A DNA stretch of 64,000 bases, from the NCBI RefSeq assembly GCF_000423525.1, contig NZ_AUID01000001.1, forward strand, positions 145,015 through 209,014, in the 5' to 3' direction. This document shows positions 27,121 to 34,977 of the stretch, one piece after another. The position numbers and the translations under genes are program-made. Within the stretch, counting starts at the first letter, position 1, and each line of letters begins with the position of its first letter. Below the pieces are notes generated by a model. It was not told where the DNA came from. It did not search any database and was given only the letters and a program-made list of their open reading frames with translations. The DNA comes from Proteocatella sphenisci DSM 23131. GTDB taxonomy: Bacteria; Bacillota; Clostridia; Peptostreptococcales; Filifactoraceae.

Positions 27121-27147
27121 AAAAAAGGCAGGGTGCTGTATCCTGCC
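27121..27147 (-). terminator. Hairpin with T run between feoA and feoB (attenuator-like)
   Basis: On the minus strand GGCAGG, loop, CCTGCC is followed by TTTTTT. It lies between the second feoA stop and the feoB start, so it could reduce feoB expression relative to feoA. Confidence 0.7.
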
Positions 27148-27155
27148 ATTGAGAT

Positions 27156-27377
27156 TTATTTTATACGGATATTTGAAGCATCCGACCTTCTTATAGCTAT
27201 ATGAGAATTCTTTACCTTTATATCAATAGGATCACCCATAGGAGCTACTCTTTCTATTTTTACCGTACTTCCCTTGGTGAGACCCATATCTACAATCCTT
27301 CTTTTTAAAATTCCTGTTATATCTATAGATTCTACCACCGCTGTTTCGCCAATGTTTAAATCACTGAGATTTCTCAT
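27156..27377 (-). CDS. feoA: FeoA family protein (second copy)
   Basis: A small SH3-like cytoplasmic protein that assists FeoB. The FeoA pattern is clear: LNIGETAVVESIDITGILKRR, DMGLTKGSTVKIERVAPMGDP, and the end AIRRSDASNIRIK. The ATG at 27377 follows GGAGGATATT; an earlier ATG at 27389 is less well placed. Length is 73 residues. It is the second of two adjacent feoA genes. Confidence 0.92.
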   Translation of the reverse strand: MRNLSDLNIGETAVVESIDITGILKRRIVDMGLTKGSTVKIERVAPMGDPIDIKVKNSHIAIRRSDASNIRIK

Positions 27378-27419
27378 AATATCCTCCATGATGATTCTTG
27401 TTTAAATTATAAAATTAAA

Positions 27420-27638
27420 TTAGGACACTATAACTCCGTGTGCTGTTGATAAATTAATTACAAGTTTGGAGTTTAAAACTTTTATCAACATAGAACCATT
27501 TTTAGATCCTTGTATTATTTTAATTCTGGTGCCTTTAATCAACCCAAGTTCATTAAGTCTTTTTCTAACTGCGAGATTTCCTCTGAAATCCACAACCGTT
27601 ACTTCATTATTTGTTCTGGCCATACTTAAGGGCATATA
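27420..27638 (-). CDS. feoA: FeoA family protein (first copy)
   Basis: A second FeoA-like SH3 protein of 72 residues: MPLSMARTNNEVTVVDFRGN, then RKRLNELGLIKGTRIKIIQ and the end LVINLSTAHGVIVS. The ATG at 27638 follows GAGAGGTG with good spacing; a TTG at 27644 is in frame. It is the first gene behind the feo promoter and Fur-like box. Paired feoA genes ahead of one feoB are common in Clostridia. Confidence 0.9.
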   Translation of the reverse strand, partial: YMPLSMARTNNEVTVVDFRGNLAVRKRLNELGLIKGTRIKIIQGSKNGSMLIKVLNSKLVINLSTAHGVIVS

Positions 27639-27679
27639 CAACACCTCTCTCTAATGATCCTTTATAAAAGATTATTCTA

Positions 27680-27698
27680 ATTGATAATCTATATCAAT
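27680..27698. promoter_or_regulatory. Fur-like box in front of the feo operon
   Basis: A 19-base 9-1-9 palindrome, ATTGATAATCTATATCAAT, with the seven outer bases of each arm perfectly inverted. Length and layout match Fur boxes. It overlaps the promoter's -10 edge and the likely transcription start. Confidence 0.75.
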
Positions 27699-27725
27699 TA
27701 TATTATAGATGACCCATAAAGTCAA
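27697..27725 (-). promoter_or_regulatory. Sigma-A promoter of the feo operon
   Basis: On the minus strand TTGACT, 17 bases, TATAAT: near consensus, with the Fur-like box directly downstream. Confidence 0.87.
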
Positions 27726-27823
27726 GAATCAATGTAAAAATAGCATGAATTATATTTTTACACTTGTATATAATTAAAATATGGCCTAAAATGTATTTAT
27801 AATTTAAAAACGAGAGGTGCAAA

Positions 27824-28909
27824 ATGAGTAAAAAACACGGTGCAAATTTGTTTGAGCTGTCAAAACAATATAATTTTGATATAAATAATATACTAGACTT
27901 CAGTTCTAATATAAATCCCTTCGGTGCAAGCTCCAAAGCACTGAAATATATTTCGGAAAATATCGATATAGTTTCCATATATCCCGACCCAGATTACATC
28001 AAACTTAAAAAATCAATTTCTTATTACTGTGAATGCGTAGATGAAAATATCATATTAAGTAATGGTGCCACATCACTTATATCAAATTATATACAATTCG
28101 TTTCCCCCGAAAATTCATTGCTTATACAGCCCGCCTACTCTGAGTACGAGAGTGAACTTTTAAACCACGGTTCTAAAATACACAGATTCTTCCTTAATAA
28201 GGAAGAAGACTTTATTATTGATACTGACAAATTAATTGACTATGTTAACAAAGAAAATATAGAGCTCGTTATAATATGTAATCCAAATAACCCTACGGGG
28301 ACAATAGTTTCAAGAACTGATATGATAAAAATGATAACAAATACTAAAGCGCAATTTCTTATTGATGAAACTTATATAGAGTTTTCAGAAAAAGATGTTT
28401 TTTCATCTGCCCCTTTAACTACAGATTATGATAATCTTTTTGTAATACGAGGTACAAGTAAGTTTTTTGGAACACCCGGGATAAGACTGGGATATGCTCT
28501 CACTTCAAACAAGGATGCGAGAACATTCATAAACTCCAAATTTAACCTCTGGGATATAAACATAATAGCCTCGACTATGGGAGAAATAATGTTTACGGAT
28601 TCTGAATATATAAATGAAACTTTTAATAAACTATCAAATGAGATGAGCTTTCTTAAATCAGAACTTTCAAAATTCAATGATCTGAAAACTTATCCGACCA
28701 AGGGCAATTTTATATTATGCGAAATCCTTAATCCTGATATTAACACAGAATTTATATATAATGAACTCATAAAAAAAGGAATCGCAATAAGAAACTGCAG
28801 CAGTTTTAATGGACTTGGTGAAAGTTTCTTCAGAATATGTGCATTAAAACATAATGACAACGAACTATTAATATCAGAACTTGCAAAAATCCTTAATAAA
28901 AATGAATAA
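27824..28909 (+). CDS. Threonine-phosphate decarboxylase CobD-like (class I/II aminotransferase fold)
   Basis: A PLP enzyme of 361 residues. The N-terminus HGANLFELSKQYNFD and DFSSNINPFGASSKAL, followed by YPDPDYIKLKKSI, is the typical opening of CobD, which makes the aminopropanol phosphate arm of cobalamin. Also seen are ICNPNNPTGTIV, DETYIEF, and the PLP lysine in GTSKFFGTPGIRLGY. Histidinol-phosphate aminotransferase is the main alternative, but the HGAN opening favours CobD. GAGAGGTGC precedes the ATG. It is alone, divergent from the feo operon, with its own terminator. With cbiA it is one of only two B12 genes in the window. Confidence 0.78.
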   Translation: MSKKHGANLFELSKQYNFDINNILDFSSNINPFGASSKALKYISENIDIVSIYPDPDYIKLKKSISYYCECVDENIILSNGATSLISNYIQFVSPENSLLIQPAYSEYESELLNHGSKIHRFFLNKEEDFIIDTDKLIDYVNKENIELVIICNPNNPTGTIVSRTDMIKMITNTKAQFLIDETYIEFSEKDVFSSAPLTTDYDNLFVIRGTSKFFGTPGIRLGYALTSNKDARTFINSKFNLWDINIIASTMGEIMFTDSEYINETFNKLSNEMSFLKSELSKFNDLKTYPTKGNFILCEILNPDINTEFIYNELIKKGIAIRNCSSFNGLGESFFRICALKHNDNELLISELAKILNKNE

Positions 28910-28934
28910 TGCATATGCATTATTCATTTTTATT
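28901..28934. terminator. Terminator after the cobD-like gene (perfect 28-base palindrome)
   Basis: A perfect palindrome with 14-base arms (28901-28914 and 28915-28928) that contains the gene's own TAA stop, followed by TTTTATT. Because both sides carry A/T tracts it may also serve the converging DUF1232 gene. Confidence 0.85.
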
Positions 28935-28936
28935 AA

Positions 28937-29338
28937 TTAGTTTATCTTGTTATGTGGCCCGCTGTCGCGAGGAGGAGTTTTATTCTCAAATTTTACAATC
29001 TTACTTTTTTTATTGTTACCCGCCAATGTTTCTTCAGCCTTGATTTTTTTTATTTCATTGCCAATAATGGTACCTATAAAGACAAACATGGCAGCACCAA
29101 CTATAATATCTTCTATCAAGCCAAAACCAGGCGATGTATTAGGAATAATGCCCATTGGCAAAATGACATATATTAAAGTCAGCAACAAAAGCGACAATAT
29201 AAACAGCTTCTTGAAAAAAGAAACATTTTTTGATTTTAAAACTACAGATAAATCCTTTATATACCTGAAATCACCAAAAATATTCAAATAATCCAGGATT
29301 TTAAAATTATCAAATTTCATATTATTTTTTTTTTTCAT
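28937..29338 (-). CDS. DUF1232 (YkvA-like) small membrane protein
   Basis: About 133 residues with two membrane helices: KLFILSLLLLTLIYVILPMG and IVGAAMFVFIGTIIG. The family core Y-x-I-x-P-x-D-L-x-P-D is altered to YVILPMGIIPNTSPGFG, so both Asp residues are missing while GLIED is kept. Function of the family is unknown. The ATG at 29338 follows GCAGGTG; a GTG at 29347 is in frame. A more typical DUF1232 protein is coded at 50912-51295. Confidence 0.72.
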   Translation of the reverse strand: MKKKNNMKFDNFKILDYLNIFGDFRYIKDLSVVLKSKNVSFFKKLFILSLLLLTLIYVILPMGIIPNTSPGFGLIEDIIVGAAMFVFIGTIIGNEIKKIKAEETLAGNNKKSKIVKFENKTPPRDSGPHNKIN

Positions 29339-29388
29339 ACTAAACACCTGCTTTTTATAATATTTAAAAAGTCATTTAAGGAGCCCTT

Positions 29389-30006
29389 ATGAACTACGAA
29401 CAAATTAAAGAATACTTCGAAAACTATCAGAGATATATTTTATCTTCTAACGATTACACAATATCTTCAATCCTTATCCCACTTGTCGATATAGATGATG
29501 AACTTCATATAGTATTTCAGATAAGATCATCATCTCTAAAAACTCAGCCAAATGAGGTCTCCTTTCCCGGAGGAAAGATGGAACCTGGTGAATCTCCTTT
29601 AGAGACTGTAATCAGGGAAACTTATGAAGAATTTGGCTTGGAAAAAGATAAAATAGACATTACCACAGAACTCGATTTATTTGTAAGTCCATTTGGAATA
29701 ATAATTCATAGCTTCTTGGGTAAAATATCCAGTATCGATGATATAAAGATAAATACCGATGAAGTAGAATCTATATTCACTGTACCATTGTCCTTCTTAA
29801 GTAATTATACCCCAGAAGAGCATGTCAACTCACTAATTCCAAATTTTGATGATAACTTTCCTTTTGACCTCATCCCAAACGGGAAAAAATATAAATTCAG
29901 GAATGCAAACTACAAGACATACTTCTATAGATATAAAAACAAGATAATATGGGGCATGACAGCAATGATTCTCGAAAACTTTATAGGTAAACTAAGACGA
30001 TTGTAA
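29389..30006 (+). CDS. Nudix hydrolase, CoA pyrophosphatase-like
   Basis: The Nudix box is present as GGKMEPGESPLETVIRETYE followed by EFGL (G-x5-E-x7-R-E-x2-E-E-x-G-U). The preceding segment QIRSSSLKTQPNEVSFPGGK and the S-x-L-x2-H/QPNEVSFPGG arrangement are typical of CoA diphosphatases (NudL/YeaB), which split CoA to 3',5'-ADP and phosphopantetheine. Length of 205 fits. AAGGAGCCCTT precedes the ATG. It is followed by ychF, whose promoter overlaps the stop region. Confidence 0.85.
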   Translation: MNYEQIKEYFENYQRYILSSNDYTISSILIPLVDIDDELHIVFQIRSSSLKTQPNEVSFPGGKMEPGESPLETVIRETYEEFGLEKDKIDITTELDLFVSPFGIIIHSFLGKISSIDDIKINTDEVESIFTVPLSFLSNYTPEEHVNSLIPNFDDNFPFDLIPNGKKYKFRNANYKTYFYRYKNKIIWGMTAMILENFIGKLRRL

Positions 30007-30029
30007 TTATCTCAAATTTAGAGTATAAT
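30001..30029 (+). promoter_or_regulatory. Sigma-A promoter for ychF
   Basis: TTGTAA, 17 bases, TATAAT, overlapping the Nudix stop codon and ending 42 bases before ychF. Confidence 0.7.
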
Positions 30030-30071
30030 AATATGTCGACATTTGATAAAAATTGAAAGGAATTAATATAA

Positions 30072-31169
30072 ATGAAATTAGGAATAGTAGGATTACCAAA
30101 CGTAGGAAAAAGTACACTTTTTAACGCAATTACACAAGCTGGAGCAGAATCAGCAAATTATCCGTTTTGTACAATCGAACCAAATGTAGGAGTAGTATCA
30201 GTACCAGACGAAAGACTTGCGCAACTTGCAAAGATTTACGATTCAAAAAAAATAGTCCCAACCTATATAGAATTTTATGATATAGCCGGACTCGTTAGAG
30301 GTGCCAGCAAAGGAGAAGGACTAGGCAATAAATTTTTGTCCCACATAAGAGAAGTAGAATCCATAGTTCACGTTGTTAGATGCTTCGAAGACGAAAATAT
30401 TACCCACGTAGATGGTGATGTTGATCCTCTTAGAGACATAGAGACCATAAACCTGGAACTCATATTCTCAGATATAGACCTGGTAGGAAGAAGACTTCAA
30501 AAATCGTCAAAGCTTGTTAAGTCTGACAAGTCACTTGCATTCGAAGTAGAAGTTCTTCAAAAAGTACTTGAGGTACTTGAAGATGGTAGATCGGTAAGAA
30601 CCGCAGACTTTACAAAAGATGAAGCAGAATTTGTAAAAGGCCTTAATCTGCTTAGCTACAAGCCCATAATATATGTAGCAAACGTAGCTGAAGGTGACGT
30701 TGCTGATAACGGAGACGGAAATAAATTTGTGCAAATAGTAAGAGATTTCGCAAAGACCGAAAGTTCAAGCGTTATAGTTGTATGCGCTCAGATAGAAGCA
30801 GAAATATCATTGCTTGAAGATGATGAAAAACTAATGTTCCTTGAAGAACTTGGACTTAGCGAATCAGGACTTGATAAACTTGTAAAAGAAAGTTATTCAC
30901 TGCTTGGCCTTCTGTCATTCCTTACAGCAGGACCTCAGGAAACAAGAGCCTGGACAATAGTAAAAGGAACAAAAGCCCCTCAGGCAGCCGGAAAAATTCA
31001 CTCCGATATAGAAAGAGGATTCATAAGAGCAGAAACTATATCATTTGACGAAATAATGGTGCACGGCGGAAACCTTGCAAGCGCAAGAGAAAAAGGCCTT
31101 GTGAGACTCGAAGGCAAGGATTATGTAATGAAAGACGGCGATGTCGTGCTGTTCAGATTTAATGTTTAG
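30072..31169 (+). CDS. ychF: Redox-regulated ATPase YchF (Obg family)
   Basis: A ribosome-associated ATPase of the Obg-like group. The P loop GLPNVGKSTLFNAITQAG is at residues 6-23, switch II is DIAGLVRGASKGEGLGNKFL, and the C-terminal TGS domain is present, ending in a segment with HGGNLASAREKGLVRLEGKD. Length of 365 is exact for the family. GAAAGGAATTAATATAA precedes the ATG. It is followed by a strong terminator. Confidence 0.97.
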   Translation: MKLGIVGLPNVGKSTLFNAITQAGAESANYPFCTIEPNVGVVSVPDERLAQLAKIYDSKKIVPTYIEFYDIAGLVRGASKGEGLGNKFLSHIREVESIVHVVRCFEDENITHVDGDVDPLRDIETINLELIFSDIDLVGRRLQKSSKLVKSDKSLAFEVEVLQKVLEVLEDGRSVRTADFTKDEAEFVKGLNLLSYKPIIYVANVAEGDVADNGDGNKFVQIVRDFAKTESSSVIVVCAQIEAEISLLEDDEKLMFLEELGLSESGLDKLVKESYSLLGLLSFLTAGPQETRAWTIVKGTKAPQAAGKIHSDIERGFIRAETISFDEIMVHGGNLASAREKGLVRLEGKDYVMKDGDVVLFRFNV

Positions 31170-31201
31170 GATTTAGTGTAAATATTAAAATACAAAATTA
31201 T

Positions 31202-31248
31202 AGCACACAGGAAGTCGGATAACAATTCACCTTCTGTGTGCTTTTTTT
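31202..31248 (+). terminator. Intrinsic terminator after ychF
   Basis: AGCACACAG-GAAG pairs with CTTCTGTGTGCT (one bulge) and is followed by seven T. It marks the boundary between core sequence and the defence island. Confidence 0.9.
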
Positions 31249-31252
31249 GCCT

Positions 31253-31474
31253 TTAGATATCTATTGAGTTCAGTAAAGCTTTTAGTACCTTGGCTTCTTC
31301 GATTGACAAGGTTACTCCCTTGCCCATTTTTTCATGATCCGGAGCCCATTCTCTGATGTCATATTTAGGCTCTCTGTCGTTCCAGCTAATCAAATTAAAC
31401 TCTTTAGTCCATCCTTTTGAGCTTTCTGATAATATTCCTATTTCTTCAGTTATTTCATATTTTATATCCGCCAT
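31253..31474 (-). CDS. YdbC-family PC4-like ssDNA-binding protein
   Basis: A 73-residue protein resembling Lactococcus YdbC, a bacterial homologue of the eukaryotic coactivator PC4 that binds single-stranded DNA. Seen are IGILSESSKGWTKEFNLISW, the DREPKYDIREWAPDHEKMGK segment and KGVTLSIEEAKVL, all characteristic of the family. The ATG at 31474 follows AGGAGAGTAT. It lies 23 bases after the methyltransferase stop on the same strand and could be the last gene of the helicase-methylase operon. A DNA-related role there is inference. Confidence 0.85.
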   Translation of the reverse strand: MADIKYEITEEIGILSESSKGWTKEFNLISWNDREPKYDIREWAPDHEKMGKGVTLSIEEAKVLKALLNSIDI

Positions 31475-31497
31475 ATACTCTCCTATAAAAATAAATT

Positions 31498-34400
31498 TTA
31501 ACATTTAACAGTTTCTTCAATCACTTTAACCTCCGAATCATTTATATCATAAATCTTATAGACTAATTCATCTATTCTTTTATCGATTTCAGAGATTTCA
31601 TCATCTGAAGATACTTCTAAAGCCTTGATATACTCGTCAACCAATTTTACCATCTCAATATGATCAATCTCGTCAGCATACTTTATTGGCAAACGCCTTA
31701 CATCATTAACTAATATTTTTGGAAACAATCCCTTATTTGCTTTTGGTGAGCTTGACATATGATAATAAGTCATCAATTTTGAATTCAAGATCCCTAATAT
31801 ATATTTAATGTTACACTTTATATTAATACAATTAATAATTGATGGTGTATTATAAAATTCTTCTGATGTGAACGCCGCTAATATTCTAGGATTTGTTATT
31901 TCTCTTATAAGTATTCTTTCTGAGTTGAAATATTCTTTTTTCCTAGGCGCTGCTAACCAATCGCCATAACTTATCCATATTTTTCCATTCCATTTAATAG
32001 AAAATCTATTCACGTCCTTTCCAGCTAACTCTGGCCTGTATGTTTCATCTTTTTTAAAATCAGAATGCCATACTCTATTCTTTATTGTTTCTATTGAGTG
32101 ACCCCTGTACTTATCATAAGGAATCAACCCTTGAGAAATATCAGAAATATCGCTAAATGGTATAGAATTATTAGTTATTTTTTTACATATGATTATTTGA
32201 TCATTACTCTTATCAATAATATTGAGCCAGTTATCAATAAAATTTGATAAATCATTTTTTGTTGTACATTTGCTTTTTAAAAATTTGATTTGATTTAATT
32301 TGATAGTCATTTTGTTGAATTTTGCAAAAAATTCCTTATCATTATTCTTTAAAAGTATAATACAAGTTCTAACTTTTGCAGAATCAAATACATCAATATT
32401 AGACAAATCGTCAATTACTAATATTTCCCAATTTTGTATAAGCTGTTCCCTATATTTTTTGGCATTAATATTAGCCATAAACATATTCGGTATTATATAA
32501 TTCACTAATCCATCAAACTTTAACAACTCTTTGGATTTATCTATAAAGAAATTTGAAGACTCATAATCAGGTACAAATCTATATAATTTTGATAATATAT
32601 TTTTTTCATTCTTTGAAAATTTTGCACCATAAGGAGGATTACCAATTACTACATCAAACCCGCCTTTTTCCTTAAACACTCTTGCAAACTCAAGCTGCCA
32701 TAGAAAGAATGGCGGAGACGGCTGATTTTTTACTTCGTTATATTTTTCAACTATTGCAGGATTTATTCCCTCTCCCAGGTTCAGTAATACAATATTATCA
32801 ATTATTGATCTGATAGACCGTTTTATCTGTTCTTTTTCAGAATGATTTTTTTCATAAAACAGTCTGTCCTGTGCTTCAAATAGCCTTGAAAGTAACGAAT
32901 CGTACTGATTCTGACCCACTGAAATCTGATAAACTCTATTTCCAAACAAATCACTTTCGTTTATAAGCTTTGCTCCATCAAGCTCGTCAATGAGGCTGTT
33001 TCCACATCTTATATTGCAATCAAGGTTTGGCAGCGGTCGCGGATTTCTGGTTACTGCGTGCATACCATCATCAACTGCATTTTCATCCGTTTCCTGATCT
33101 ACAACAAGTGAAAGCCAGAGTCTGAGTTTTGTTATATCTACTGCTGAAGGATCTATGTCTACTGCAAATATTGAGTTTTTTATAGTGTGATACTTCAGAT
33201 TCAAAGGATGTCGGTCTATTTCGTATAGCATTCTGGATTTGAACTTATCATTGATAATCATTACCATATATTCTGTTATGTTTTTTCTAGCCCTTACTAT
33301 CTCAGACAGCATTCCCAAAGGAAATGCACCTGAGCCCACAGCAGGGTCAGCTACTCTGATATTTGCAAGTGCATCATCCACATCTTTCAATCTGTTTATA
33401 TTGCTTTTTGTGTCAAGAATCTCCGTTGAAATAAACAGTTCTGAATCTCCGTTTCTGCTGCTTATATTCGTATCCTGATCTTTCATGAACTCACCGTAGA
33501 CAATAAAATCTTTTATGGCATCATAGGAGATTCCCGTTTCATTTGAAATGTGATTTGCAAGGCTCTCCTGACACATATAGTGAACTATCTCTCTTGGAGT
33601 ATAAAATGCTCCCTTCGATTTTCTGTCTTTTACATCCAGAAGGTTTTCAAATATCTTTCCTAGCATCTCGGGATCTACTGCAACTTCTTTTTCAAGCGGT
33701 TCGTCTTCGTTCATTGTAAAGTTATATCTGTCGAAAATGTCCAGTATTCCGTCCGCATCTTCTTTTCCTTTTAAATCAATGTTTGAGAACATTTCGTTTG
33801 GAATATCAAAATCATTGTGGTTCCAGTCATAATTGTCAAGAGGTTCAAAAAGGCCGCCGTTCAAAAATGGTACTTTGCATTTCAGCTTATTGTAATATCC
33901 TATATCTCCTCGCTGCTCGTTTAATGCTTCATAAAAAAGCGGCTCCAGATAATCGTCAAAAAAATTAAGATTCTTTTTCTGGCAGTTGTCATACATCTTT
34001 CTTAAAAAATCTCTTGGACCAGTACCCCAGGACTGACCTTTCAGTGCTGCCGCAAGTATTTCCTGTTTGCTTACTTCATATTCTTCAATCGTCTTTCCGC
34101 TTATTCTTGTATACTGATCTTCACCCGTCTGTCCATATACTGCAGGAATAATCTCTTTTGTGATTTTTCCTTTAAAATACAGTGCGTCATTATACTGCTT
34201 TTGTGTCAGTGTTTCAGGAAAAGCATTTACTCCCAGCCAGCCTTTTTTCTGAATAAAATAAAGGAATGCAAGCTGACCCATGAGTTTTTTTGAAAATTGT
34301 TCACTCGTGAAGTCCAGACGCTCTGCTTCGTGCATAAAATCTTCATTTGACTCCAGATGCTCTTTGAGTCCGATGTATTTTTTTCTATAGTTCTCAAAAA

Positions 34401-34971
34401 ATTCCTTAGTAACTTTTTCAACGCTGAATGCCTCTTCAATCTGATCCAAAGTAGGATTACCCTGATCATCCATAAATATTGGATACAGTCTCTCTTCAGC
34501 AGTATGACACGGCTCCAGTTCTCCCACTAAATATGAATATCTTTTTGCAGGTGTGAGTTTCTCGGTGATTTTTCCTTTTGCAAATTCGTAATCCAGCCTA
34601 ATAAATGACAGTCTCCACTTGCCTTCTCCTTTTGTGTAAAATGCCGCTATTGCTCCATCAACTCCAGCCGCATCCATGAGCTTTTTTACAAAGTTTCTCT
34701 GCATGCTGCGTGCATTTTCTACAGTTTTATGGCTTTTGAGTTCTACTGCAAACACTGCAATCTTCGCTCTGTCTTCACCAGAAAAATTTGCAATATGATG
34801 ATATCCCTCTATGTGATAACTGAATTCAGACCATTTTCTCGAATCATTCACAAATTTGTCAGGACGAACGATCTCTAAATTATTAAAGAATTCAGTTGTA
34901 AATTTTGTAAATTGTGATATCTCAAAGGATTTTTCAAGCGTATCTTTGAAAAATTGTTTTCTTGCGTCCAT
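31498..34971 (-). CDS. Eco57I-type class I N6-adenine DNA methyltransferase (restriction-modification/defence)
   Basis: A 1157-residue protein. The SAM motif DPAVGSGAFPLGML is at about 542-555 and the catalytic motif GNPPYGAKFSKNEK at about 777-790, the NPPY of adenine-N6 methylases. GKIFENLLDVKDRKSKGAFYTP before motif I is typical of Eco57I/PglX-like enzymes. The N-terminal part has a possible PD-(D/E)xK nuclease strand (VFAVELKS, about 73-80), and the C-terminal part is probably the target-recognition domain. Six bases separate it from the upstream helicase gene, so the two act together. Modification of host DNA with restriction by the complex is inferred. Confidence 0.88.
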   Translation of the reverse strand: MDARKQFFKDTLEKSFEISQFTKFTTEFFNNLEIVRPDKFVNDSRKWSEFSYHIEGYHHIANFSGEDRAKIAVFAVELKSHKTVENARSMQRNFVKKLMDAAGVDGAIAAFYTKGEGKWRLSFIRLDYEFAKGKITEKLTPAKRYSYLVGELEPCHTAEERLYPIFMDDQGNPTLDQIEEAFSVEKVTKEFFENYRKKYIGLKEHLESNEDFMHEAERLDFTSEQFSKKLMGQLAFLYFIQKKGWLGVNAFPETLTQKQYNDALYFKGKITKEIIPAVYGQTGEDQYTRISGKTIEEYEVSKQEILAAALKGQSWGTGPRDFLRKMYDNCQKKNLNFFDDYLEPLFYEALNEQRGDIGYYNKLKCKVPFLNGGLFEPLDNYDWNHNDFDIPNEMFSNIDLKGKEDADGILDIFDRYNFTMNEDEPLEKEVAVDPEMLGKIFENLLDVKDRKSKGAFYTPREIVHYMCQESLANHISNETGISYDAIKDFIVYGEFMKDQDTNISSRNGDSELFISTEILDTKSNINRLKDVDDALANIRVADPAVGSGAFPLGMLSEIVRARKNITEYMVMIINDKFKSRMLYEIDRHPLNLKYHTIKNSIFAVDIDPSAVDITKLRLWLSLVVDQETDENAVDDGMHAVTRNPRPLPNLDCNIRCGNSLIDELDGAKLINESDLFGNRVYQISVGQNQYDSLLSRLFEAQDRLFYEKNHSEKEQIKRSIRSIIDNIVLLNLGEGINPAIVEKYNEVKNQPSPPFFLWQLEFARVFKEKGGFDVVIGNPPYGAKFSKNEKNILSKLYRFVPDYESSNFFIDKSKELLKFDGLVNYIIPNMFMANINAKKYREQLIQNWEILVIDDLSNIDVFDSAKVRTCIILLKNNDKEFFAKFNKMTIKLNQIKFLKSKCTTKNDLSNFIDNWLNIIDKSNDQIIICKKITNNSIPFSDISDISQGLIPYDKYRGHSIETIKNRVWHSDFKKDETYRPELAGKDVNRFSIKWNGKIWISYGDWLAAPRKKEYFNSERILIREITNPRILAAFTSEEFYNTPSIINCINIKCNIKYILGILNSKLMTYYHMSSSPKANKGLFPKILVNDVRRLPIKYADEIDHIEMVKLVDEYIKALEVSSDDEISEIDKRIDELVYKIYDINDSEVKVIEETVKC

Positions 34972-34977
34972 AATATA

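Noticed and set aside
27703..27978. 91-residue minus-strand open frame between feo and cobD
   Set aside because: It runs antisense through the cobD-like start and through the feo promoter, and has no ribosome site or homology.
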